From positions 1 through 64,000 of the forward strand of contig NZ_QOWC01000009.1 in assembly GCF_003574465.1 (NCBI RefSeq): a stretch of 64,000 bases of DNA, given 5' to 3'. Shown piece by piece: positions 7,821 to 15,575 of the stretch. A model generated the notes under the pieces. That model did not search any database. It saw nothing but the letters and a program-made list of their open reading frames with translations, and was not told the DNA's origin. Position numbers and translations under genes: made by a program. Within the stretch, counting starts at the first letter, position 1; each line of letters begins with the position of its first letter. This DNA comes from Methylobacterium crusticola. GTDB lineage: Bacteria > Pseudomonadota > Alphaproteobacteria > Rhizobiales > Beijerinckiaceae.

Positions 7821-8648
7821 CTACAGGGTCTCGCGGGCGGTGTCCTGCCAGCGCGCCAGCGGACGGGTGAGCGCCACCAGCACGGCGTCGCAGAGCTTGC
7901 CCAGGACCGCGAAGGCGATGATCGCGGCGACGATCTGGTCGGGCTTGCCGAGCTGCTGGCCGTCGAGCAGGAGGTAGCCCAGGCCCTCGGAGGCGCCGAG
8001 CAGCTCGGCCGCGGCCACGAACATGAAGCCGAGCCCGAGGCCGGTGCGCAGCGCCACCACGGCGGCCGGCAGCACCGCCGGCAGCAGGATGCGGCGGGCG
8101 AGCGCGGGCCGGGTCAGCCGGAAGACGCGCCCGACCTCCACGAGCTTGCGGTCCACCGACGCGATGGCGCCCGCGACGCCGAGATAGACGGGGAAGAACA
8201 CCCCGACGGCGATTAGGGTGACCTTCGAGGTCTCGAAGATGCCGAACCACAGGATGAACAGCGGCACCCAGGCGATGGAGGGGATCGCCCGCAGGGCCTG
8301 GAGGCTCGGGTCGAGGAGCCGGCGCGCCAGCGGCAGCGTGCCGGTGAGCGCCCCGACCGCGATGCCCGCGAGGGCGCCGAAGCCGAAGCCAGTCGCGACC
8401 CGCACGAGGCTCGCCGTCACGTGGACCCAGAGCTCGCCCGTGGCGGCGAGCCCCCAGAGCGTGCCCAGCACCCGGCTCGGCGGCGGCACCAGCCGCCCCT
8501 GCGCCAGGCCCGCCCGCACCGCCGCCTCCCAGCCGAGCGCCAGGGCGAGCGGCAGGACGAGGCCGAGGAGCGCCCGCCCGCCGGGCAGGCCCGCGGCGCG
8601 CGCCCGCGGCGCCGCGACCGCGAGGCCGGGATGCGGGGAGGCCTCCAT
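7821..8648 (-). CDS. ABC transporter permease, SsuC/TauC type
   Basis: A 275-residue inner-membrane permease. It has an N-terminal proline-rich stretch, a first membrane segment (about 25-45), then RVATGFGFGALAGIAVGAL and PSIAWVPLFILWFG, both typical of SsuC/TauC. The EAA-type loop follows (VGRVFRLTRPALARRILLPA). The ATG at 8648 lies 14 bases after the binding-protein stop; the upstream frame is a shadow of that gene. It forms one operon with the flanking ATPase and binding protein. Confidence 0.9.
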   Translation of the reverse strand: MEASPHPGLAVAAPRARAAGLPGGRALLGLVLPLALALGWEAAVRAGLAQGRLVPPPSRVLGTLWGLAATGELWVHVTASLVRVATGFGFGALAGIAVGALTGTLPLARRLLDPSLQALRAIPSIAWVPLFILWFGIFETSKVTLIAVGVFFPVYLGVAGAIASVDRKLVEVGRVFRLTRPALARRILLPAVLPAAVVALRTGLGLGFMFVAAAELLGASEGLGYLLLDGQQLGKPDQIVAAIIAFAVLGKLCDAVLVALTRPLARWQDTARETL

Positions 8649-8662
8649 GCCGGCGCCGCGCG

Positions 8663-9634
8663 TCAGCGGGCGGGGGCGTTGAAGCGCCGGTCGATGAGCG
8701 CCTCGACGGCGGCGCCGACATCGGTGCCGGCCGGGATCACGCCGGCGTCGAGGAGCGCCGTGCCGGCGTCCAGGATCGTCTCGGCCTGGAGCGGGCCGAT
8801 CTCGGAGCGCGACAGGTCCGTGCGCTCGAGCTGGCGCGCCACCACCGGCTCGGGCAGCCGCGTCGCCGCGACGAGGATGCGCCGCAGTTCGTCCGGCTGC
8901 GTCAGGGCGAGGGTGCGTGCCTCCTCGTAGGCGGCGAGCACCTTGCGGGTCACGTCCGGGCTCTGCTTGGCGAAATCCTCCCGGACGTTGAGCACGCCCC
9001 AGGTGTTGGCGGCGGCGTCGCGGTGGAACAGCACGTCGCCGTTCTCGATCTCCGCCGCCGCCATGATCGGGTCGAGGCCCGCCCAGGCATCGACGTCGCC
9101 GCGGTCGAGGGCCGTGCGGCCGTCGGGGTGCTGGAGCAGCACCAGCTTGACGTCGCGCTCGCTGAGGCCCGCCCCGCGCAGGGCCCGGATCAGGAAGATG
9201 TGCGGATCGGTGCCCCGGGTGACGGCGACGCGCCGGCCCTTCAGGTCCTTCACGCCGGCGATGCCGGTGCCGGGCCGGGTCACGAGCGCGGTCCATTCCG
9301 GGCGGGAGAAGACGTAGACGGCCCGGATCGGGTTGCCGTTGAGGCGCGCGAGCAGGGCCGCGGCGCCGGCGGTCGAGCCGATGTCGATCGAGCCGGCGTT
9401 GAGGAATTCCAGGGCCTTGTTGGACCCGAGGGACTGCACCCAGCGCACGCCGACCCCGTCGCCGGCCAGGGCCTTCTCGAGGAAGCCCTTCTCCTTCAGG
9501 ACGAGGCTCACGGGGTTGTAGGTCGCCCAGTCGAGGCGGACCTCCCGCACCCCCTGGGCGCCCGCGCCGTCGCGGGTCGGGAGCAGGGCGGCCGCCCCGA
9601 GGGCGCCGATCAGCGCGCGGCGGTGAATGGGCAT
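8663..9634 (-). CDS. ABC transporter substrate-binding protein, SsuA/TauA/NrtA type
   Basis: A 323-residue exported protein. Residues 1-28 form a signal sequence with an arginine pair (HRRALIGALGAAALLP, Tat-like but lacking a full motif). The mature part has the family pattern LDWATYNPVSLVLKEKGFLE, then GSNKALEFLNAGSIDIGSTAGAA split over about 75-100, and later KDLKGRRVAVTRGTDPHIFL. The start at 9634 follows AGGGGAG. It leads the three-gene importer operon read leftward and is divergent from glnD. The ligand is probably an organosulfonate or related anion; this is inference. Confidence 0.9.
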   Translation of the reverse strand: MPIHRRALIGALGAAALLPTRDGAGAQGVREVRLDWATYNPVSLVLKEKGFLEKALAGDGVGVRWVQSLGSNKALEFLNAGSIDIGSTAGAAALLARLNGNPIRAVYVFSRPEWTALVTRPGTGIAGVKDLKGRRVAVTRGTDPHIFLIRALRGAGLSERDVKLVLLQHPDGRTALDRGDVDAWAGLDPIMAAAEIENGDVLFHRDAAANTWGVLNVREDFAKQSPDVTRKVLAAYEEARTLALTQPDELRRILVAATRLPEPVVARQLERTDLSRSEIGPLQAETILDAGTALLDAGVIPAGTDVGAAVEALIDRRFNAPAR

Positions 9635-9870
9635 GGTCACTCCCCTGGTCGTTCCTGTCCCGGGCATCGGACCCGACTATGCGACGTCGTTCTTTCTGTC
9701 AAACGATCCGGACGGAGTGACGGATCCGGCGCCCGCGGGCGCCCCTCCCGCCCCGGGTCGCTCCGCGGCACCGGGATGATTGGCTTTCCGGTGGCCGGGT
9801 GCGAAACAATCGCGGGACGCGCCGTGACCCGGGCGCCCCTTCCTCCCCTTGGGTATGACCGCGGGACCGC

Positions 9871-12684
9871 ATGTACGATTGCGCCGCCGACCTCGCCGCG
9901 CTCCTCGCCGGCATCGACCAGTCCATGAGCGACCCGACGCGCCTGCGCGAGCGGCTGGTGCCGGAATTGCGGCGCATCATCGAGGAGGGGCGCGCCGACG
10001 CCGAGCAGCGCCTCCTGCGCGAGCGCGACGGCCACGCCTGCGCGGGGCGCCTGTGCGGCCTGATGGACGCGGTGATCCGCACGATCTACGACGCTGTGGT
10101 GAAGCGGCTCTACAGAGCCGACAACCCGACGGCGGCCGAGCAGATCGCCGTCGTGGCGACCGGCGGCTACGGCCGCGGCACCCTGGCGCCGGGCTCCGAC
10201 ATCGATCTCCTGTTCCTGCTGCCCTACAAGCAGACCGCCTGGAGCGAGAGCGTCGTCGAGGCGATGCTCTACGTGCTGTGGGACCTGAAGCTCAAGGTCG
10301 GCCACGCCACCCGCTCGGTGGCGGAGTGCCTGCGCGAGGGCCGGGCCGACATGACGGTCCGCACGGCGCTGCTCGAATCGCGCTTCCTGTTCGGCGACCG
10401 CGTCCTGTTCGACGAGCTCGCCTCCCGCTTCGACCGCGAGGTGGTGCAGGGCACGGCGGCCGAGTTCGTCGAGGCCAAGCTCCGGGAGCGGGACGCCCGC
10501 GTCGCCAAGAGCGGCGCCTCGCGCTACCTCGTGGAGCCCAACGTCAAGGACGGCAAGGGGGGCCTGCGCGACCTCAACACGCTGTTCTGGATCGCCAAGT
10601 ACACGTTCCGGGTCAAGGAGGCCGAGGACCTCGTCGAGGCCGGCCTGTTCACGCCCGACGAGTTCCGGCTGTTCCAGCGCTGCGACGAGTTCCTGTGGCG
10701 GGTGCGCTGCCACATGCACTTCGCCACCGGACGGGCCGAGGAGCGGCTGTCCTTCGGGCTGCAGCCGCGCATCGCCGAGCGCCTCGGCTACGGCGCCCGC
10801 GGCGGCCTCGCGGCCGTCGAGCGCTTCATGAAGTCCTACTTCCTGATCGCCAAGGACGTCGGCGACCTCACCGCCATCGTGTGCGCCGAGATGGAGGCGC
10901 GCCACGCCAAGCGGCCCCCGGTGCTGAACCGCTGGTTCGGCCACTTCAGGCAGCGCTTCCGCGCGCCCGACCTCGAGGCGGACGAGTTCCGCATCCACAC
11001 CGGCCGCCTCAGCGTGCGCAGCGACGACGCCTTCGAGCGCGATCCCGTCAACCTGATCCGCCTGTTCTGGCTCTCCGACCGGCACGACGTGGCGATCCAC
11101 CCGGATGCGAGCCGGCTCGCCACCCGCTCCCTCAGCCTGATCGGCCCGATGGTGCGCGTCGACCGGGAGGCGAACCGGCTGTTCCTCGAGCTGCTCACCT
11201 CGCAGAACGCCCCCGAGACGGTGCTGCGGCACATGAACGAGACCGGCGTGCTCGGGCGCTTCGTGCCGGATTTCGGCCGCATCGTCGCGATGATGCAGTT
11301 CAACATGTACCACCACTTCACGGTGGACGAGCACCTGATCCGCTCCCTCGGCGTCCTGGCCAAGATCGAGTCCGGCGACATGGAGGACGAGCACCCCCTC
11401 GCCCACAGGATCGTCGGCACGATCCAGAACCGCCGCGCCCTCTACGTAGCGATGTTCCTGCACGACATCGCCAAGGGCCGGAAGGAGGACCACTCGATCG
11501 CCGGCGCCGCGGTGGCGCGCAAGCTCGGCCCGCGCTTCGGCCTCGACGCGGCCGAGACCGGCACCGTGGCCTGGCTCGTCGAGCACCACCTCCTGATGTC
11601 GATGACCGCCCAGAGCCGCGACCTCTCGGACCCGAAGACGATCGAGACCTTCGCGGGGGTGGTCCAGAGCCTCGAGCGCCTGAAGCTCCTCCTCGTCCTC
11701 ACCATCGCGGACATCAAGGCGGTCGGGCCCGGCGTGTGGACGGCCTGGAAGGCGACGCTCCTGCGCACCCTCTACTACGAGACCGAGATGGTCCTGTCGG
11801 GGGGCCACTCGGAGATCCCGCGCACCGACCGGGTGCGGCTGATCCAGATGCGCCTGCGCGAGCAGCTCACCGACTGGGCGGCCGAGGCGTTCGACGCCTA
11901 CGCGGGCCGGCACTACCCGCATTACTGGCTCAAGGTCGACGCGCCCCGCCAGCTCAAGAACGCCCGCTTCATCCGCGCCACCGTGGCCGAGGGGCGCACG
12001 GTCGCGACCGCCTACGAGACCGACCAGTTCCGGGGCGTCACCGAGCTCACCGTCTACTCGCCCGACCACCCGCGGCTCCTCGCGATCCTCACGGGGGCCT
12101 GCGCGGCGGCGGGCGGCAACATCGTGGACGCCCAGATCTTCACCACGGCCGACGGCTTCGTGCTCGACACCATCGTGCTGTCGCGGGCGTTCGATCGGGA
12201 CGAGGACGAGCTGCGCCGGGCCGGCCGCATCGCCACCGCGATCGAGCGGGCGCTCAAGGGCGAGATCCGGATCGCCGAGCTCGTGGCCGACCGCCACCCG
12301 CGCAAGGACCGGCCGCGGACCTTCCAGGTCGCGCCCGACCTCTCGATCGACAACGCCCTCTCGGCCCGGGAGACGGTGCTGGAGATCTCCGGCCTCGACC
12401 GGCCGGGCCTGCTCTACGACCTCACGACGGCCCTGAGCCGGCTCAACCTCAACATCACCTCGGCGCACGTCGCCACCTTCGGCGAGCGGGCCGTGGACGT
12501 GTTCTACGTCACCGACCTCACCGGCACCAAGGTGACCCAGCCCGACCGGCAGGCGACGATCCGCCGGGCCGTGATGGCGGTGTTCGAGGCCGAGCCGCCG
12601 GCCGGGCAGCGCGCCGGCGGCGCCCGGCGGTCCGGGACGGCGCGCGCCCGGGCCGGCGCGGCGCTCCCCGGCGGCGAAGCTTGA
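9871..12684 (+). CDS. glnD: Bifunctional uridylyltransferase/uridylyl-removing enzyme GlnD
   Basis: A 937-residue enzyme that uridylylates PII proteins at low glutamine and deuridylylates them at high glutamine. Domains in order: a nucleotidyltransferase domain with GGYGRG (98-103) and SDID (109-112), a GlnE-like helical region, an HD hydrolase domain with FLHDIAKGR at about 528, and two C-terminal ACT domains (about 720-790 and 833-900) for glutamine sensing. The length is typical for alphaproteobacteria. The last 35 residues are a basic, alanine-rich extension. It is divergent from the importer and 57 bases upstream of grpE. Confidence 0.97.
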   Translation: MYDCAADLAALLAGIDQSMSDPTRLRERLVPELRRIIEEGRADAEQRLLRERDGHACAGRLCGLMDAVIRTIYDAVVKRLYRADNPTAAEQIAVVATGGYGRGTLAPGSDIDLLFLLPYKQTAWSESVVEAMLYVLWDLKLKVGHATRSVAECLREGRADMTVRTALLESRFLFGDRVLFDELASRFDREVVQGTAAEFVEAKLRERDARVAKSGASRYLVEPNVKDGKGGLRDLNTLFWIAKYTFRVKEAEDLVEAGLFTPDEFRLFQRCDEFLWRVRCHMHFATGRAEERLSFGLQPRIAERLGYGARGGLAAVERFMKSYFLIAKDVGDLTAIVCAEMEARHAKRPPVLNRWFGHFRQRFRAPDLEADEFRIHTGRLSVRSDDAFERDPVNLIRLFWLSDRHDVAIHPDASRLATRSLSLIGPMVRVDREANRLFLELLTSQNAPETVLRHMNETGVLGRFVPDFGRIVAMMQFNMYHHFTVDEHLIRSLGVLAKIESGDMEDEHPLAHRIVGTIQNRRALYVAMFLHDIAKGRKEDHSIAGAAVARKLGPRFGLDAAETGTVAWLVEHHLLMSMTAQSRDLSDPKTIETFAGVVQSLERLKLLLVLTIADIKAVGPGVWTAWKATLLRTLYYETEMVLSGGHSEIPRTDRVRLIQMRLREQLTDWAAEAFDAYAGRHYPHYWLKVDAPRQLKNARFIRATVAEGRTVATAYETDQFRGVTELTVYSPDHPRLLAILTGACAAAGGNIVDAQIFTTADGFVLDTIVLSRAFDRDEDELRRAGRIATAIERALKGEIRIAELVADRHPRKDRPRTFQVAPDLSIDNALSARETVLEISGLDRPGLLYDLTTALSRLNLNITSAHVATFGERAVDVFYVTDLTGTKVTQPDRQATIRRAVMAVFEAEPPAGQRAGGARRSGTARARAGAALPGGEA

Positions 12685-12741
12685 TTTCGCCGCGCGCGCA
12701 CCTGATATCAGCCCATCCCCGATCCTTGTTCTGGAACCACG

Positions 12742-13329
12742 ATGACGCCGAACGACACGGAGAATGCCGCGCGGGCCACGTCGACCGAAGCCGACCTCGC
12801 CGAGGCCGCCGCGCCGGAGCCCGCACCCGACGCGGTCGCGGCCCTCGAGGCCGAGAAGCTCGACCTGAAGGACAAGCTGCTGCGCGCCCTCGCCGACATG
12901 GAGAACATGCGCCGGCGGACCGAGCGCGAGGTGGCGGACGCCCGCACCTACGCGGTGACGAACTTCGCCCGCGACATGCTGAACGCGGCCGACAACGTCC
13001 GCCGCGCCCTCGAGAGCGTGCCGGCCGAGGCCCGCGCCGGCGCCGAAGGGGCGCTGAAGGCGCTGATCGACGGCATCGAGCTGACCGAGCGCGACCTCGT
13101 CAAGACCCTGGAGCGCCACGGGGTGAAGCGCGTCGACCCGCAGGGCCAGCGCTTCGACCCGAACCTGCACCAGGCGATGTTCGAGGTGCCCAACCCCGAC
13201 GTGGCGGGCGGCACCGTCGTGCAGGTGGTGCAGACCGGCTACGTCATCGGCGAGCGGGTCCTGCGCCCGGCCCTCGTCGGCGTCGCCAAGGGCGGCCCGA
13301 AGGCGGCCGAGACGCCCGCCGAGGCGTGA
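12742..13329 (+). CDS. grpE: Nucleotide exchange factor GrpE
   Basis: A 195-residue co-chaperone that releases ADP from DnaK. The N-terminal 35 residues are acidic and disordered. A long coiled coil follows (about 35-85, with [15 protein letters not shown]), then the beta domain with the signature [20 protein letters not shown]. It ends in VGVAKGG and a short tail. The length is normal. The usual partner hrcA is absent; glnD precedes it instead. It converges with the minus-strand MoxR-linked operon. Confidence 0.97.
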   Translation: MTPNDTENAARATSTEADLAEAAAPEPAPDAVAALEAEKLDLKDKLLRALADMENMRRRTEREVADARTYAVTNFARDMLNAADNVRRALESVPAEARAGAEGALKALIDGIELTERDLVKTLERHGVKRVDPQGQRFDPNLHQAMFEVPNPDVAGGTVVQVVQTGYVIGERVLRPALVGVAKGGPKAAETPAEA

Positions 13330-13396
13330 GGCCGGGGCGGGCGCCCCTCCCCGCGCCCCGCGGCGCTCGGCTTCAGGCCCCGCGCCGCGGCTCCCC

Positions 13397-15475
13397 TCAC
13401 GCCCGCCCGCGCCGCCCCTCCACCAGCCACATCGCCAGCACGGCCGCCGCCAGCGCCGCCAGCGCCGCGAGACCGAGGGCGAGCGGGTAGACCGAGACGC
13501 CGCGCACGACCGCGCTGTCGCTCGGCCGGAACCCGATCCAGTCGGCGCCGGCGAGGCGCCCGGACCGGGCGACCTGCAGGCGCGGCACCGCCACGCCGCC
13601 GTTGGCCTCGGCGACCCGGCGCACGGAGCCCCCCGTCGCCTCCGCGACCGGGCGCAGGCGCTCGGTGTCGCTGAACACGTCCACGAGCTCGCGCGGATTC
13701 GCCGGCCCGACGCTCACGAAGGCCACGAGGTTGCCCGAGCGCAGGGTGTGGAGCCCGAGCTCCTGGGCCTCGAAGGTGGCGGCGAAGAGGCCGGGCCGGT
13801 CGGGATCGAGGGCGAGGGTGCGGCTCCTGCCCGTCGGCGTCGTCACGGTGACGGGATCGGTCGCGTCCGCCATGGTCTGGCGCTCGACCCGCACCTCGCG
13901 GCCGTGCCCCGTGGCTACGGCGCGCAGCGCCTCCTCCTCCAGGGCCGGCTCCTTCATCAGCCAGTGGGCGAGGCGCCGCAGCAGGTCGAGGTGGGGACCG
14001 CCCTCCTGGTAGCCCCGCGCCCAGAGCCAGGCGTGGTCGGACAGGAGCAGCGCCACCCGGCCCTTCTCCTCGCGGGAGAGCGCCAGCAGCGGCATCGCGT
14101 CGGCCCCCGCCATGATCGGGGTCACGCCGGGCCGCACCTCGGCCCCGATCAGCCGCAGCCAGTCGCCCCAGGCGGGGGGCGAGGCCTCCGAGCCCGGCAG
14201 GTCGCGGGTGACGGGGTGCCTCTGGCCGCTGCCCGTGAGGGCGGCCTTGTAGGGCCGCTCGACCACCCGGCCGTTCGGCTCGCCCGGCAGGATCGCGGCG
14301 AGGCGGGTGCGGGCGAGGCTCGAGGCCGAGGCGAATTCGGGCCCGGCCGCGATCAGCAGGGCCCCGCCCTCGCGCACGTAGCGCACGATGTTGTCGAAGT
14401 AGCTCGACGGCAGCACGCTCTGGTTGGCGTAGCGGTCGAAGATGATGAGATCGAAGTCCTTGATCTTCTGCTGGAACAGCTCGCGGGTCGGGAACGCGAT
14501 CAGGGACAGCTCGGAGATCGGGGTGCCGTCCTGCTTCTCGGGCGGGCGCAGGATGGTGAAGTGCACGAGGTCGACGTTGGCGTCGGACTTGAGGAGGTTG
14601 CGCCAGGTGCGCTCGCCCGCGTGCGGCTCGCCCGAGACCAGCAGCACCCGGAGCTTCTCGCGGATGCCCTCGATGGGCAGCACGGCGCGGTTGTTGGCGG
14701 TGGTGAGCTCCCCCGGCAGGGCCTCGGCCTCGATCTCGACCACGTTGGGCCCGCCGTGCTCGACCCGGAGCGTCAGGGAGAACGGCCGCCCGGTGCGCAC
14801 CACCTGGCGCACCACCTCCTCGCCGTCGCGCCGCACCGTGACCACCGCCGAGCCGGTGCCGCCCCGCTCCATCACCTCGGCCCGGACGGTCTGGTCGCGC
14901 CCGACGATGCCGAAGCGCGGCGCCTCGATCAGCCGGATCTGGCGGTCGCGCTCGTCCGGGTGGCCGGTGACCAGCACGTGTAGGGGCGCCTTGAAGCTCA
15001 GGGCCGCGACGCCCGCCGGGATGTCGTGGACCACGCCGTCGGTGAGCATCACCACGCCGGCGAGCCGGTCCGGCGGCACGTCGGAGAGGGCGTTCGAGAG
15101 GGCGGTGAACAGCCGCGTCCCCTCGTCGCCGCCCGCCTCCGGCACCTCGACGAAGCGGGGCTCGATCTCCGCGAGGGTGCCGAGGCGGCGCTGCAGCTCG
15201 GCCTTGACCCGCTCGGTCGTCTCCGGCCGGTCGCCGAGCCCCTGCGAGCCGGAGCGGTCCACCACCACGGCGACGACGTCCCGGACCGGCTCGCGCTCCT
15301 CCTGGACCAGGGACGGGTTGGTGAGCGCCGCCAGCACCAGGGCGAGGACGAGCACCCGCAGCAGCGCCACCGGCCCCCGCGCCGCGAGCGCGAGCGCGGC
15401 CATGACGGCCACGAGCCCGGCGAGGGCCCACAGGACCGGGATCGGCACCAGGGGCGACAGGCTCACGCTCAGCAT
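13397..15475 (-). CDS. Membrane-anchored VWA/glutamine amidotransferase-like protein
   Basis: A 692-residue protein with two N-terminal membrane segments (about 8-30 and 37-55), a large extracytoplasmic part and one C-terminal segment (about 660-685). Near residue 70 VVVDRSGSQ resembles a von Willebrand A metal site (DxSxS) in degenerate form. Residues about 270-480 resemble class I glutamine amidotransferase-like domains (VLLVSGEPHAGERTW, then LIIFDRYANQS), but I see no proper catalytic triad. It is the last gene of the moxR operon read leftward, after a 100-base gap. In related operons such proteins are thought to act in envelope stress or metal-protein maturation; its role is unknown. Confidence 0.8.
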   Translation of the reverse strand: MLSVSLSPLVPIPVLWALAGLVAVMAALALAARGPVALLRVLVLALVLAALTNPSLVQEEREPVRDVVAVVVDRSGSQGLGDRPETTERVKAELQRRLGTLAEIEPRFVEVPEAGGDEGTRLFTALSNALSDVPPDRLAGVVMLTDGVVHDIPAGVAALSFKAPLHVLVTGHPDERDRQIRLIEAPRFGIVGRDQTVRAEVMERGGTGSAVVTVRRDGEEVVRQVVRTGRPFSLTLRVEHGGPNVVEIEAEALPGELTTANNRAVLPIEGIREKLRVLLVSGEPHAGERTWRNLLKSDANVDLVHFTILRPPEKQDGTPISELSLIAFPTRELFQQKIKDFDLIIFDRYANQSVLPSSYFDNIVRYVREGGALLIAAGPEFASASSLARTRLAAILPGEPNGRVVERPYKAALTGSGQRHPVTRDLPGSEASPPAWGDWLRLIGAEVRPGVTPIMAGADAMPLLALSREEKGRVALLLSDHAWLWARGYQEGGPHLDLLRRLAHWLMKEPALEEEALRAVATGHGREVRVERQTMADATDPVTVTTPTGRSRTLALDPDRPGLFAATFEAQELGLHTLRSGNLVAFVSVGPANPRELVDVFSDTERLRPVAEATGGSVRRVAEANGGVAVPRLQVARSGRLAGADWIGFRPSDSAVVRGVSVYPLALGLAALAALAAAVLAMWLVEGRRGRA

Positions 15476-15575
15476 GCGGAAGGGTCCTCACTGCCCCGGA
15501 TTCCCGGCGCCCGGACGGGAGGGCGGTCCCGTCCGGGGAAGCGGTCCCGCGGCCTCGTCTCGCTGCGGCCGGCCC

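Noticed and set aside
9637-13170. A 1177-residue open frame on the minus strand across glnD and grpE
   Set aside because: It is antisense to two certain genes; its sequence is a low-complexity Arg/Gly/Glu/Val-rich shadow typical of GC-rich codon bias.
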